Assembly: GCF_021018805.1 (NCBI RefSeq)
Contig: NC_086254.1
Span: 30,999,300-31,063,299, forward strand
DNA length: 64,000 bases
Reading direction: 5' to 3'
DNA from: Prinia subflava
Lineage: Eukaryota > Chordata > Aves > Passeriformes > Cisticolidae
The notes under the pieces are model-generated. The model did not search any database. It was not told where the DNA came from and was given only the letters and a program-made list of their open reading frames with translations. Within the stretch, counting starts at the first letter, position 1; each line of letters starts with the position of its first letter. Below, in pieces: positions 11,827-25,127 of this stretch. The translations under genes were made by a program, and so were the position numbers.

Positions 11827-14800
11827 CTGCTTGAAAATAAACAGAGATCTCAATGACCTGTTGTAGTTATCACCAGCAAGCTCACATTTAGCTTCACAAC
11901 TCTGTTCTGCCTTCTGACAGTCCCAAAATCAAAAAAAACCCAAGTGCTCTACCTTTCAAATTGCCTTATCTATATATGCTATCAACAGACTGCTCCTTCA
12001 AGTGTTGTAACTCCTCTCTTAAATCTCTAAGTATAGAAAACTATAGAAGGAAATGTAGGGGATTCTGTACTGGGCAGAATGTGTATCTTCTGGAAGTTTA
12101 AAATTAAAGCAGCACACGATGAAATTCACTACAAGCATGTCTTGGAAATATATTTTTACATTGATTGTTTTAGTACTCTCAGAGTTATTATATTTCTTAT
12201 CCTCTGCCTATAAAGATACACTGGTAATACCAGTGAAAATCCAGATAATGTTTTCATGTTTTTACTGACACTATATTTCACCCCAAGTACTGCAATATAT
12301 CACTCCATTTCTTATCTCACCCGTCTTGTTTTTATTCCCCTCTTCACATTTAATTTCAACTCTTTTTTACATTTGCAGTCTCCTCAAATCATTCCCTTTT
12401 TTTCAGTCTGTTTGAGGGCATGGTTGCCAGCATTCCTAATGCAATTCAGGCTGTGTTTCACACTTTTCACAAGGAAAAAATTTCAGGTTCATTCAGATTG
12501 CTTCCAATCTTCAAAATATTAGACCTACTCATTCAAAGACTTAGTAAAAGTACTGTTGAACAGTTTACCATATTTTGCTTTTGCTGCCAAAAAGACTCCC
12601 TCACTTTAGAGTTCGTCTATTGAAGTGTTTATCATCATTGCCTGAAAATCTGCCCCTTTTTTACTTCAATTCTTATCATTAATGGCTTGATGTCCCCCAT
12701 TTTACGAAGATATTGTGCTGAGCTGCCTTGACTAGTGGAAAACATCTTCAGTTTGCCTCTGACAAAATGGAGTTGCAGCAGTGATTCAGGAGTGCTGAAA
12801 AACTGCTTCAATAAAACAGGACACTTGTCATATGAAAGCAAATATGTTCTGAATGCATCTTAGAGGTCAATAAATCTGCTGCTGGCTGGCTGTAGAGATA
12901 ACTACCTTGTCTTACAAGGTCTGAGATTGCTTTTAGTTTATATCAGTAAAATTGTAGGGGATGTAGAAATATGGGCAGGAGGGATTCACTGCTCATAATG
13001 CATCAGCACAGATTGTTCCAGCTCCTGGTTGGATCCCTGATGGACTGGGGGCACAGCACAATCCCTTCCCTGGAGGTCCAGGTTTAGTTTTGAGGTTTTT
13101 TTAAAATTTTGTAAACACCTTGTTAGTCATTCTCTCCTGTCTCTCTAAAATTCACATCACTAAAGGAGATGGGGATTTTGTTTATCCAGCAGCACCTGCC
13201 CAAGGTCTGGGCTGATGACACACTCCTCAGTGTTTGCTTCAGCTCACTGGGGGGGTCCAGTGGCTTGAATCCACTTTCATTTTCCTTGAACAGAGGGCCC
13301 AATTTAACCTGCATGTGCCAGTTCTTGCAGAGATGTACCCTGGGTGTGTAACCCCTGTTTCCCAGGGCCATTGGGGCTGTGCTCTGTTCCCGTGCAGCAT
13401 CCCAGCTCCACTGACTGCTCCACTTTTACCTTGAGCACAGATGTGCTCTTTCTCCAGCAGATGCATTGCTGCCCTGGGCAAATCACTTACTGGAGCAGAT
13501 GCTGATTTTTGTTTTTCAAGGCTAAATGCACCCAATGTGGAGCCCTGGACAGGCAGGAGCAAGTGGGGGGCAGGAGCTCCCCCATACTTTCCCCACCTCC
13601 AGCTGATGGCTCTGCAGGCATCTGCCCAAATTCCCTGTGCCAGGGGCTCTACTTCCTAACAAGGCTGCTTTGCACCGTGCCAGCGAGTGTTAGAGGGGCC
13701 TACACACCCAAATATTTGAAGGAAATGTGAAATACTGACAGAGGAAGAGATGAGATGTTTGGGTAATTGAAAATCAGAGCCCTGAATTCCATACAAATTG
13801 GCCTGTAATGGATTTTGCAGCAGAAACCTGTGAGCTGTACCCCAGCTCTGAAGGCTTTGCTCCCATCACCTGGCTGCTGGGGGGGCTGCAGGGTGCTGCA
13901 GCACCAGCTCTGTTGTCCCCACCTTGCTGACACAGGACTCAGTGTGGGAACACTCCTGTCCCCACCATGTGCTGTGGGTGTTTCATGCATTAATTCAATG
14001 GAAGAACCCACCCAATTCTTCCTCAAGCAGCAAACAGAGGCAGGAGCTGTAACACTTCTAGGACATCTGCTCTTGTCATATCTTGAGTCCTCTTTGTCTC
14101 TCATCGGTGCACAGATTTATTCTGGAGGTTTATCCGTGATGAGAGGAGGAGAAGCTCTTCACCAATAGTAGGATTTCCCTGATTTTGCCTGGTTTTCCCA
14201 GGTTTTAGCCCTGGGTCACATCCCTGCTCCTCCCTGTCCCCTCTGTGAACACACAGGGAGCCAGAGGAGAGCAGTGCTGTACCAGCACCTGTGGGATGCC
14301 CAAGGGGCACTGCTCCTCTTGGCTGCCAATTAGAGAAAAATCTGGAAACTGGATCCATCTCCAAGAAAGTTTGATTTTTTAATTTGCTTTCTGCTCGATT
14401 TAGCCATTTTCTGAAACAATCTCAGCAGTGAAAACCCTTTTCAGAATAGGAACAGGAAGGTTTTCTTTCTTCTGAAAACGCTGAAACAAGATATTTTGAT
14501 TCTGCCAGATTTTTTGTTTGTTTGTTTCATTTCAAAACAGAACTCCAGTGGAACGCAGTAAATTCTGTGAAGTACTTTGATTTGGATGGCTCTGTGTGTG
14601 CTGGCTTGAATATTTTTCCGGCTCTCTCCGTTTGGGAGAGGCGGGAGGGAAGGCAGAGCAGATGTCACACCATGACTGCAGAACGGGAGCTCTGGCTCAG
14701 GAAACAGCCTCGGGAAGAGTGGGAGCAGGGTGTGGGTGCAGCTGGGGCCCGGGAGGGACAGCACAGGAACAGGGAGAGCCATGGAAACCTGTCTGATTGC

Positions 14801-15578
14801 AGGGAGTCGGGATGGTCAGGAGATCTCTGCAGCCTGGGCAGCTCTTGGAACACGCGGTTTATTGCACAGGGTCGTGAGTACAAGAGCTCTGCCTAAAGCT
14901 GCCAGCCACAGCTAGAAGTGTGCCTGAGAGAGAGAGAGGGCCAGCAAAGAGGCCTAAGTCCTTGTTACATTACATTACATCTCTTTTTGTCTTGAATATG
15001 CTAATTTACAGTTATCCAACCAGCACAAGATACTAATCCTATAGAATTTACAAACAGCCTATAAGACTCACTACATTACCATATTGTGTTACATTTTAAC
15101 CCTAAAAGCTGGTTTCTAGACCCCTTTTCTCTTCCCTGCCACATTGGCAGGGTCCCCTTGACCTTTAGACCCCTGGCATCCCTTTATTTGCCAAGGGTAT
15201 TGTTCAATCCAGAGGGATTCTTCTTCAGCTGGTTGAACCCTTGTTTTCTGGTTGTTCAGTAACTAACGGCTTGGCATTCTACATCTCAAAGCTCACCTTC
15301 ATTTCTACTTCACTTACAGGTTTCATATTGTCAAAATCTTTTGCCAAGCAATCCTATTTGTAAGACTTTCCTGTTTCATCCTTCCCAACATCTGATAATG
15401 GAGCCACAGAAACCATGGATGGCCCAGCTCTGGCACCAGCCTCTGCTGCTGCTTCCCAAGTGACCCTGAACAAATGCATGTGGCCCTGTGATTCGTGAGC
15501 AGGCAATAACAGAGTGACCCTTTGGACCACGGTGACTGTTAAAGATTGAGGCTTTTCAGAGCTGTGACACCTTTTAAT

Positions 15579-15745
15579 TGAATCATAGAATCCCTCAAGT
15601 GGCAGGAGACCTGAGTGATTAATAAAATCATTGAGCCCACCTTTAACCCAGCACTGCCCAGACCACCACTAATCCATGTTTTCAAGACAAGCCACATCCA
15701 CATGCCTTTCAAATCCCCTCAGAGCTGCTCACTCAATGTAACTTT
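15579..15745 (-). mobile_element. CR1 LINE 3' fragment, reverse orientation
   Basis: Begins with GAATCATAGAATC (the reverse complement of the CR1 terminal octamers). It continues with GGAGACCTGAGTGATTAA, CACCTTTAACCCAGCACTGC, ACCACTAATCCATGTTTTC and CACATCCACATGCCTTTCAA, the usual order in reverse-complemented CR1 tails. It is short, diverged and truncated. Confidence 0.85.
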
Positions 15746-17959
15746 TGTGTTGTCATTTTGAACATAGCCCTCATCTAGACCAGGCTCTTTGCTCTGTGCA
15801 AAGCCAGCAAGAGCAGTAATTGCCTGGACCTGTGAGTTTTTGTTAAGACAGGCAGTGTCAGAAGAATTTAAATGCAGATCCCAACATCCTGCCGACACAA
15901 AAAGAAATCCAGGCTTTGCAAAGTCAAAGAGAAGCAGTTTTGTCCTCCTGGGAGCTACAAAATAGGTTGGGATGCCAAAAATAACCTGTTACTAGTTATA
16001 GATGCTCCAGCTCTTTTACTGAGACATGAAAACTTGAGCTGGGTTTAATACAAGACACTTGTTTAGTGTCACTGTGACCTTCTGCAGATTTGCCACTCCA
16101 GCTTTAACCAAATTAAATTTAACCAAACTAATCCATCCTGTCACTTCATCGCTTTTTTCTTACAAGAAGCTCCCTCAGTGAGAGTCAATCCTTTTCCTAA
16201 TGGCTTTGTTTCCTCTCTGAATTTATTTGTACGAAAACCTGGTTCCTGAGTAGTTGGTCCAAGTAGTCAGGAAATAGAGAGGAATTCAGGCTGCAGCTCT
16301 CAGGAGCACACGAATGAAAGGAGAGCTCTCACAGGTGATTTTGGGACTTGGGGTTGCTGCTCCTATCAGTTTAGGGTTGGAGACCCAGCTGGTTTTGGAT
16401 GTTTACCAGTTTCACACCTGCATTTACAAAGCAGCAAGCTATGCCAGATGTCAGAGAGAAGGCATTTGGCCCTTCTAAGAGAGTTATGGCCCAAGGATTT
16501 TTCTAAGGGAATTAATCCGAAACACAAATCAAGCAGGCAAATTCCTGCTCTAGAGATCATCCTGTTGGACACAGGGAAAAAAGAGGAAATCATCTGAGCT
16601 GGGCCACAGAGGTGCCCTTAGTGCTGGGGCTTGGGGTGCTGGAGTGACACAGGCAGTGCCCACGCAGGGTCCTTCTCCTCTCCCCCTTTCTCATCCCAGC
16701 TGTTCCATATTTCAGGCTCTCCTTCCCAGTCTCAGGAGTGTCAGGCCCTGCTCTGTGTTCTAGAGAAACCATGAACTGGACAGGAGGCAGAATTTTATCT
16801 GGAGATGGAGATGGCTTAGAGGGAAGATCAGCAGCCTGGGATTCAGGGCTGGGAATGATCACATCTCCTGCTCCTTCTGCTGCAACGCCCAGGCAGAGGG
16901 GAGAGGAGAGGCAGCAAAGGGGGTCACTGGAACAGAGATAAACAAAGGATAATCTTCCAGGCAACAACTCATCATTTAAACCTAAAGCAGAGAAACAATT
17001 TCCCAGCTAGCACAGCATTAAACAGATGGGCTAAACCACTTCAGCAGCAAGCAGGTGTCTCAGGGCTCTGAAAACCCATCCATCCAAGGCCACAGGGCAA
17101 TTTTCCTGGGTGACTCAGGTGTTTCCAAGACAAGAAGGCCAAATCTCTTCATGTAACCACTGCTTTTATTGATTTATTTATCTGCACAATGAGCCAGTGA
17201 TGTCTCTGGAGGATGCCTGCAATGGTACAGCCCCTGCCTGAGGAACAGATGCTCCTGGAGAATCATTTCCATTTGCAAGACCTCACATCAAGAGAGCAAA
17301 CATGAGCCATCCACGCTGCCTTCGCCCCAGCCTCCCCCTCTGTCCCAGCTCTGCCCTGCTCTTGCCATGGCCACAGATACTGTATTTTTTCAGTGCCAAA
17401 GCATGCAGAAACAGGTTTAGTCTCCATCTGATTTGCCTGGTTTGTTCAGGTAGAGCCCTGACTTTGCCCAGGTCGTGTGGGAGGTGGCACAGAACCAGGC
17501 AAGGAGAGTGGGAAGGCCCAGGGTTAGTGTTACACTCTGGCACTAGGCATGTTCATGAATGTTCTGAAGCCAGAGGAGGGATAGGGGAGCACTTGGGTAG
17601 GTAAAACCCTGGGTGAGGTTTGGAAGAGTGGGAGGGATGTGGGAAGTGCAAGGCAGACTCTGTTCTGGCACAGTGCTGCTGTGACATCCCAGCTCCTCTC
17701 CCCACTCCCAGGTGCAGCCTGAGCCGAGCCTGTCCCAGCCCATGGAGGTCAGGGCTTGGGAGAAGGGGGTGGCACTGGGCATTGCCCTGCCTGTGCCAGG
17801 GTGTCTTCATCTCAGGGTCTAACTGCTCTGGAGCCATGTGGCATCCAGGGAGCATCTCCCCTTTCCTCCTCCACCTGGGACCTCCACAGGCAGCAGGTCA
17901 GTGCTGGGGCAGCCTGCTTATCTGCTCCAAAATCCAGCCAAGGAGGGAAAGGAGGAGCA

Positions 17960-18002
17960 GGAGGAGGAGGAGGAGGAGGAGGAGGAGGAGGAGGAGGAGG
18001 AG
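17960..18002. repeat. (GGA)n microsatellite
   Basis: About 14 uninterrupted GGA/GAG units, purine-only on the plus strand. A homopurine tract of this kind gives spurious poly-Glu and poly-Ser frames, so I call no gene here. Confidence 0.95.
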
Positions 18003-19452
18003 AGCTCAGAGCTACCCAGAGGCAGCTGATGCTGCTGGTGCCATTGGCAAGTTGTGCCCTCCGATGCCTCGACACCTCGCTGTGCAGCTCTGACGTCAGA
18101 CGCCTCTGACAACTTTGCTGTCAGTCAAAAGCCTTTCCACAAACAGACACTGACAGTTTGCAGTGCAACCACCAATCCTGGCTGGCTCCTTGCCTTTATT
18201 TTCTTATCTAAGCACACAGATTTAAATTTAAAATTGCTGGTCCACTGCTGGCCTCTTGAGGAAATGAACCTTCCCATGGTCCCTATAGCTGTGTCCTCTC
18301 CTCTGCCTGCTCCCCACCCACTGCCACAGCCCTCGGACCAGCCCTGACCCTGGGAGCTCCCCTGCAGCGAGTAAGAGCCTCAAGCCTTGCATTTACCAGC
18401 ACCATGAAGCTCTCAGGAGTGGGGAGTGTGAGTGATGGTGACTGGAACAAAATCCTGCATCTCCTGGGGCTGGTCATGTTTAGCAGGTAGTTGAGACCCT
18501 GCAAAGGTTCATTTCCCCCCATCTCCCTTATCTTTATTTATCTCATTTATCTTTCTTTCCTTTTCTCCTTTTCCTCCTTGCAGGAGGAATCAGGGCTGGC
18601 CCTGCTTTGGAGAGGCTGGGTCCTCCAGCCTGAGGCTCTGAGGGAAGACAGAGATCACTGGGGTTTAGGTGCTTGGGCAGGGAGGCAGTCAGCCAGTACC
18701 TTTTTCTCCTTTATCCTGAGCTGTGCTGGATCACAGGAAGTGTAATATTTGCTCAAACATGATGGTAAATCCCCCTGTGCTACAGGAGGTCACCTTCCCT
18801 AATCTATGATGTCCAATTGCGTAACTGAGATACTGAACAAATAGCTTAAATTTAATCTGTGTTTGCTCCCACCTCAGGCGTGGCAAATCAATTCCTGGGC
18901 GAGCACAGTTTCAGCCAGGACTGGGAATGCACACTGGTCATGGTAACCTCAGAAAGAGCAGAAAAAATCAGCAAAACAAACCAAGTAATGTTTTTCTGCC
19001 TGTTGCAGCACCTCTGGCTGTTAAACATCCCTCCAAGGGTGGTATTTTGATGCCTTTAGCAGAGATCAAGGCTTGCTGTGTCCAGGTGAGGTCCTGGGAT
19101 GAGGGCAGGAGACATTGCTCTGGATCTCAGCAGAAGGGTGCAGTTTTGAGGAGCTTCATGTCCGTGTTGTGATGAGCCAACTCCCATCTTCCCTGAAACC
19201 CTCCCACCCCATCCAGCACCCATGGGAGGGTGGCAGGTTAAAAAGAGCAGGAAAAAAGCAGAGAACAAGGGGCAGCAGGACTGCAGCAGGGCTTGGAAGA
19301 TGTTCTGTTAACAACGTGGGTGATGGGAGGCAGAGAGGGATTTGGGTCTCTTGTTTCTCTCCACACTCATTTTTCTTTGGATCATTAATGACCTTTCATT
19401 CAACAGCGGAGATATTAATAGGATGCTTCAGTTCCAAATGTCCCCATCTCCC

Positions 19453-19484
19453 CTCTCTGCTCCCCCTCTCTGCTCCCCCTCTCT
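19453..19484. repeat. 13-bp pyrimidine-rich tandem repeat
   Basis: About two and a half copies of CTCTCTGCTCCCC in a CT-rich stretch. Confidence 0.8.
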
Positions 19485-21200
19485 TCACACTTTCTGGCAC
19501 TCTAACAGTTTCCTTCACATTAATTAAAACAAATAACAAGCTTATACATCTCATCAGGGTAATTCAGAAACTAAACACATCAGCCATCTATTGCCCCAGG
19601 CACTGCGGATGGAGCAAAACCAGCTCTTCCCCCCCTGCCATGGTTTCTTCTCCTCCCTCTTGGAGCAAGGATGTGCTTTAAATGTCCATCCTCAGCCAGA
19701 CATCACGGTGAGCTGGAAATGTTGTGCCTCTAAGCACCCATTGGGTTCTGCCTGCTCTCCTGCCCTGCCCTGAGCTGCTCTGGCTGGTGTCAACCCCATG
19801 TCACAAGCTGTCACTCCCTTCTGCATGGCACAGATGTCTCCGGTGCTCTGACCCCTGGTGAGCACTGCCCCACGCCCTGCAGCACCTCGGGGCTGTGGCT
19901 GCCCCAGCTCTGCAGCCACCTCTTGCCTCTGGATCCATTTCCCAGGCTGAGGGATGGATGAACAGCCCTTAGCATGCTGCAGTTTGGATCTGGCCCTGAG
20001 ATGCAGCCTCCTGCTGAGCCCCTCTGCATGCAGGGATACAGCCCAGCCCTCCCCCGGCAACCACAGCACACGTCCACTGCTGCTCACAGCTTATTTCAGG
20101 CACCAAAATTCAGAAGCAAACTCACATTTTCTACTCCTTTAGCAGGAAGTCTTTGAGTGGGATCCCATCAGACAGTGAGAAGGGGCAAACACAGAGATAG
20201 CTGGGGGTCACACCACTCCTGAGGATGGGAGATAACTGTGGACATGGATCCCAGGCAGCTGGGGTTTGCACAGGCGTGTGTGTGGCAGGAAGATGCCCCC
20301 ATAGCTCCAAGCCTGGCACTGCCAGGAGGCAGCAATCATGGGTTTCCAAGGGAAAGACAGCAGAAATTGTGTGAAAAGGAGTGCATACTCCTTTTTCCAG
20401 GGCTGAAAAACAACAACAAATCTCTGTCCTGGAGACAGCCAGGGAGACGAGGCTGCTGCCCACCCCACAGAGCATCTTCTGTACATGAAAAGCCTTAGCT
20501 TCAAATCTCCTAATTTACCCTGAGTTTTTCTCTTTAATAGTATTCATAGTGGGAGCCATCTGGACTTGGTACTTTATTAGCTTAGAATAATTCAGCTGCT
20601 TTGTTAATCTCATCCCATTTTGTAGGGTTCACTCCAGTTTGCTCATGGTGCATCCCGGGACAGGGCAGTGCTGCTGCCCTCGCTCCCCATCACCCATGCT
20701 GCCAGCGTGGAGCAGCCCCCTCACAGCAGGTCCTGTCTCTCCAAACACAGCCTCACAGATTTCTTTAATGTCTCTGACTCTCTCAGCAGGCAGTTGGAGG
20801 CTTCTAAATCCACTGGGGAGTTTCCTACTGGTAACTGGGGACTGCAGAGAGTCCCTGCAGCTCCTCACAAAGCCTCCTCAGCCTCTGGAGGGGGCAGAAC
20901 TTGGCAGTGCCCAAGTGCCCAGAGTTCCAGTTCCACATCCCACATCGGGGGCCCTCCCCAGCCCCCCAGGAGCCCAGCAAGCCAGGCTGCTCCTCAGCCA
21001 CAGGAGCCACTTGCTGCCCCAAATACCAACCTCGTTACAAAGCCGTAATTGAGCTCCTATCAGCCTAAATGATCAAATTGCCCTCTATTGAGAGAAACCA
21101 ATTTGCCAGCAAATTTTCTTCCGCTCTGCCTGTAGCACTGTACCACTAAGTGGTCATCAAACTGGGGCTGGGCTTCCTGAGCATGTACAGAGGGACAACT

Positions 21201-21395
21201 CTCCTCTCCTCTCCTCTCCTCTCCTCTCCTCTCCTCTCCTCTCCTCTCCTCTCCTCTCCTCTCCTCTCCTCTCCTCTCCTCTCCTCTCCTCTCCTCTCCT
21301 CTCCTCTCCTCTCCTCTCCTCTCCTCTCCTCTCCTCTCCTCTCCTCTCCTCTCCTCTCCTCTCCTCTCCTCTCCTCTCCTCTCCTCTCCTCTCCT
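21201..21395. repeat. (CTCCT)39 pentanucleotide microsatellite
   Basis: Thirty-nine consecutive perfect CTCCT units (195 bases), preceded by a partial unit and followed by CCTTCTCTCC. One strand is purely pyrimidine, the other purely purine. All frames stay open (Arg-Arg-Gly-Glu-Glu type on the minus strand, Leu-Leu-Ser-Ser-Pro type on the plus strand), which is an artefact of the repeat. Exact copy number may be an assembly estimate. Confidence 0.98.
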
Positions 21396-22313
21396 CCTTC
21401 TCTCCATTCTGCTGGAGAAATAGCAGGAACCACGTGAATGAGATCATCTGCTCCAAAATTACTCACAGTGAATTAATCACCCAGAACGGCAGCAGCCGCA
21501 GTGGGAGTGAGCCGGGGTCACTGGGAAGGAGCTGGTGGCTCGGGAGGAGGAAGCAGCCCTGCATCAGGGATGGTGCTGCTTGGGCAAAGGTGCTGGAGAG
21601 AAGAGCCCTCACCTCCCTTTCCTGCCAGCTCCCTCCACAGAGCCCGTGCTTCACACCACCAGGTCAGGTTCAGGCTGATAGAAGAGTGCAGCCACCAGAA
21701 AACATCAAATTACTTCCCTCTGTCACCATAAATGAGAAGTGCTCATCCTGCTGAGAGAACAGGGCTGGTCCCCAGGACGAAGCCAGCCCTGAACCTGGTG
21801 AATGTTTCCCTGCCCCTCACCCTTCTGCTGCCTGGCAGAAAAGCAGGCACGGGCAGGGAGGTGGTGCTGCCCTGAGGGGATGCTGCAGGCCAGCCCTGCT
21901 GGCACAGGCACTGCAGCCAGCACCTGCACAGCTCCTGGACAGGAAGGATTGGATCAGCCTGCAATGGCAGGTGACCACGGTGACAAGGACACTTTCATGG
22001 CAATGTGTTACCACACTGCTCCTCAAATGATGTTTAATACCCACGTCCATGTACCCCTGATGCTTTCAGGGGTGCAGCTCCCTGGTACCCCCCTCAGGGG
22101 CACGATACTGTCCCGCTTTGCCTCACCCTATCCAAATAAAATGTGCAAAGCTGAAAAGGCCCTTGGAACCAGACACGAGCTGGAATTGCCCAGACTGAGC
22201 CAGTTTAGGACAGGGTGTGAATCCCTGCAGGAATAAAGCACCTGAGCTGGGCAGGAGAGAGCAAAGCAGCACACGGAGCTGGGAAGGGCGAGGCACTGGG
22301 GAGTGGTGGGTGA

Positions 22314-22411
22314 GCTGGCAGCAGAGTGACAGGGGTGACTGTCCCTGCTGCTGCTGTGTGGCTGGCAGCAGGGCCGCAGGGTGACAGGGGTGACTGTCCC
22401 TCTTGCTGCCA
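22314..22411. repeat. 55-bp imperfect tandem duplication
   Basis: The 20-base string GTGACAGGGGTGACTGTCCC occurs at 22326 and again at 22381, each time preceded by a GCTGGCAGCAG-type sequence and followed by a CTGCTG/CTTGCTG-type sequence. Two-copy minisatellite. Confidence 0.85.
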
Positions 22412-25088
22412 TGCCAGCTGTGGCAGCACCCAGCCCTGGCAGCCTGCACGGGAGCCCTGCCTCTGGGGAAGGGCACAGATTGGTGCAGACACGGCAAAGG
22501 AGGGTTTCTGGTGCCTCTGACCTGCAAACCTCGGTGTGTGCTGAGTGTTTTGCTCCCTGTTTCAGGCAGCTCCTTCCTTCCCCCAGCTCCCAGCCTCCGT
22601 GGTTCATTTAATGACATGGGGTCTATACCCATGTTCACCTGGCATGGACCTGCATTCCCTGTAGATAAAATGATGTTCACACGCTCAGGTCTGGCAACAG
22701 GAGTGAGTTATTTCCCACAGAGGGCCTTAAGGCACTTTGCATTTTTCACCCCACTTGCAGAGGTGCAGAGACAGGAGCAGGTTTGTTCAATATCACCTGG
22801 CAAGAGGAGCACCTGCTGCTGGGTGATGGCACCAAGGATGAGCTGCAGGGAGCTGCTGCACAGGGACCTCAGGGCCAGCTCTGCCTGCAGCAAGCCAGAG
22901 ACACTGTTTTTTTCTTTCCCAGGTATTTTTGCAGGCAGTGCTGGTTTGATAGCATGACCTCACCCATCACACAGCTGGAGAGGGAAGCCACCCTGCAGCT
23001 CGGGACAGCCAGCTCCATTCAGCTCTGAGCTGAGCTCACAGTCCCAGAGCTGGCTGCCAGCTGAATAAAGCCACTTTGAATCAGACATCAATGGGGAAAA
23101 GCTTTTCTCCCAGCTCCTGCCTTCTCTGCTACAGAAATGTTTCTCACTCAAAACCAAGCATTTGCCTTGCACAGGTACATCCAGCGCCCACCAGGACATG
23201 ATGTCTGCGTGTTTGGATTAATTTGTCAGGTGGAAGATGGAAATTCATGGATACAGTCACAGGCTGAGCCCCCGGCAGCCCCTGAGCCCCCCAGCACCAT
23301 AAAGCCACACCGTGTGTCCAGCCAGGGTTGTGGCCATCCAGGCACTGACAGAGCCCTGTACAGCACATTCACCCACCCAGCATCCCCCCAGAGGAGCTGG
23401 GCTGTGTTGCCTGGAGCTCTAGGATAATCAGGAGGTTGTTTCCCCAAGTGAATGATTCTGTGTGTGTCAGTGCTGGGATTGATTCAAAACACGGATGCTC
23501 AGACATGTGCTTCCCAGCAGGAGGGTGCATACAGAACAGGAGGGTTCCCAGTGAGGGGGGTGTGTATGTGCTCAGGGCTTCTTTGGGGTTTTATGAATAC
23601 TAGGGAAATTAGATATTTTTTGGACCTCTTTTTGCTTTCTGGAAAATTGCACGCCTTAATGAAATGTTTGTGTGTGGGCTCTAAGTCGTCAGCAGCTCAG
23701 ATAAAGTCCAAATCCATTTTGTTCATGTTTTGCCTGTTTCAGAGAATCCAAACTATTTCAGGGGGATTTATGCCCATCATAAAATCAAGCTCCTGTCCCA
23801 AAACAGCCATAAGAAGGTACAGCTGAAAATATAAAGGTTTAATAAAAACCTGTGGAGTAATTTGACTCTTAATCCCAAACACAATCTCTCCCCTCAAATA
23901 ACTGCAGTCTTGCAAGATTAAATTCTCCTTACGTATTGTTTTTAAGTCTGATACCTTCTATTGAGCTTAGCTGGGTTTTAAGTTCTTAAATCGTGGCTCT
24001 GTAATTGCACATCTTATTCAGTTTGTCATGCAAAGAGTTCCCAAGGAAGATTTTACAAAGATTTCTCTGAATCTGGCAGTAGGGTGTGACATCTGTCTGC
24101 ATTTTGAAGCTGCACAGTGCAGGGAATGCAAGAGGTCAATGCTTTAGAAAAGCAAGAGGAGGCTGGGGCTTGTGTTCTCATTTTACCTCTGAGCAGCAGG
24201 TCCCAGAAAAATCAGGACAATTGCAAACTCTTGTTGAACTGGGTACTTCATGAGTGATGGGGAGTGTGTTCCTGAGGCAGAAAGGGCTTGGGGAAAGGCA
24301 GGACTCATCACCCCCTTTGCCCCAAGCTTCCCTTTCTTCCAGTAATTAGCAAAATCCCAATTCACAATGGATAACTGAACAGAAGTTTTAAGCGTGGGCT
24401 ACAAGAAGAAACAGGCAGTGATAAAAAGAGGCCTGAAACTCAGGAGACCTGGTGCAGCACCAGACCCTTCCAGATGACCTCCAGCAAGTCCTTTGATCCT
24501 TACACCCCCCTGGAAACACTGATGAGATGTCCCACTCCACTGCTCTCAGCCTGGACTGCAGCCCCTGGGGGTGATGGATGCTGCTCCACATCCAGCTGGA
24601 GCTGTGGAGCCAAGGACACACAGCTTGCAGCATGGGATGCCCACATCTCCTTTCTTTTTTTTTGTTTCCTCAGGCCAGGAAAGTGCAGTTCTCCCTTCCC
24701 AGGGCTTAGAAAATATCCCTCAGCTTTATTGCAGTTTGCCTGGACAAAAGCAGGACCCTGCAAAGGACTATGTTGGCTCTGTCCACGCAAAAGTCTCCAA
24801 AATAGCTGCTTCACCTGCTCCCCTGGGGCTTGCTGGAGAAAAGCTCTGGAAACGGTGCCACTGCAACAAGCAGGTCCTGTCTGCATCTTGCTCACTCAGC
24901 AAAACGTCACAACCTGGTTATATTTAAGTCCTCAGCTTGAAAATCATTGTTGTAACCTCCCCTGCGATCTGCCTGGGCAGTGTCATAATTAATGGTGCCC
25001 TTGCTCAGAGTACAAGTGGAACATGTGATGGCTCAGCGAGCTATAAATCACGACAGAGTTTCCATCTGGTCCAGCATCTATTTATACC

Positions 25089-25127
25089 TCACCAGCCCCA
25101 ATTAACTTTGAAACTTGGGGCTGGTGA
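25089..25127. repeat. 13-bp perfect inverted repeat (hairpin)
   Basis: Left arm 25089-25101 (TCACCAGCCCCAA), 13-base spacer 25102-25114, right arm 25115-25127 (TTGGGGCTGGTGA). The arms pair perfectly. The surrounding bases include two TATAAAT/ATTTATA motifs at about 25042-25085. It is not part of any repeat family I recognise. Confidence 0.9.

Noticed and set aside
21060..21466. Arg-Glu-rich and Leu-Ser-Pro-rich repeat proteins around the CTCCT tract
   Set aside because: They are translations of a pentanucleotide microsatellite, open in all frames on both strands.
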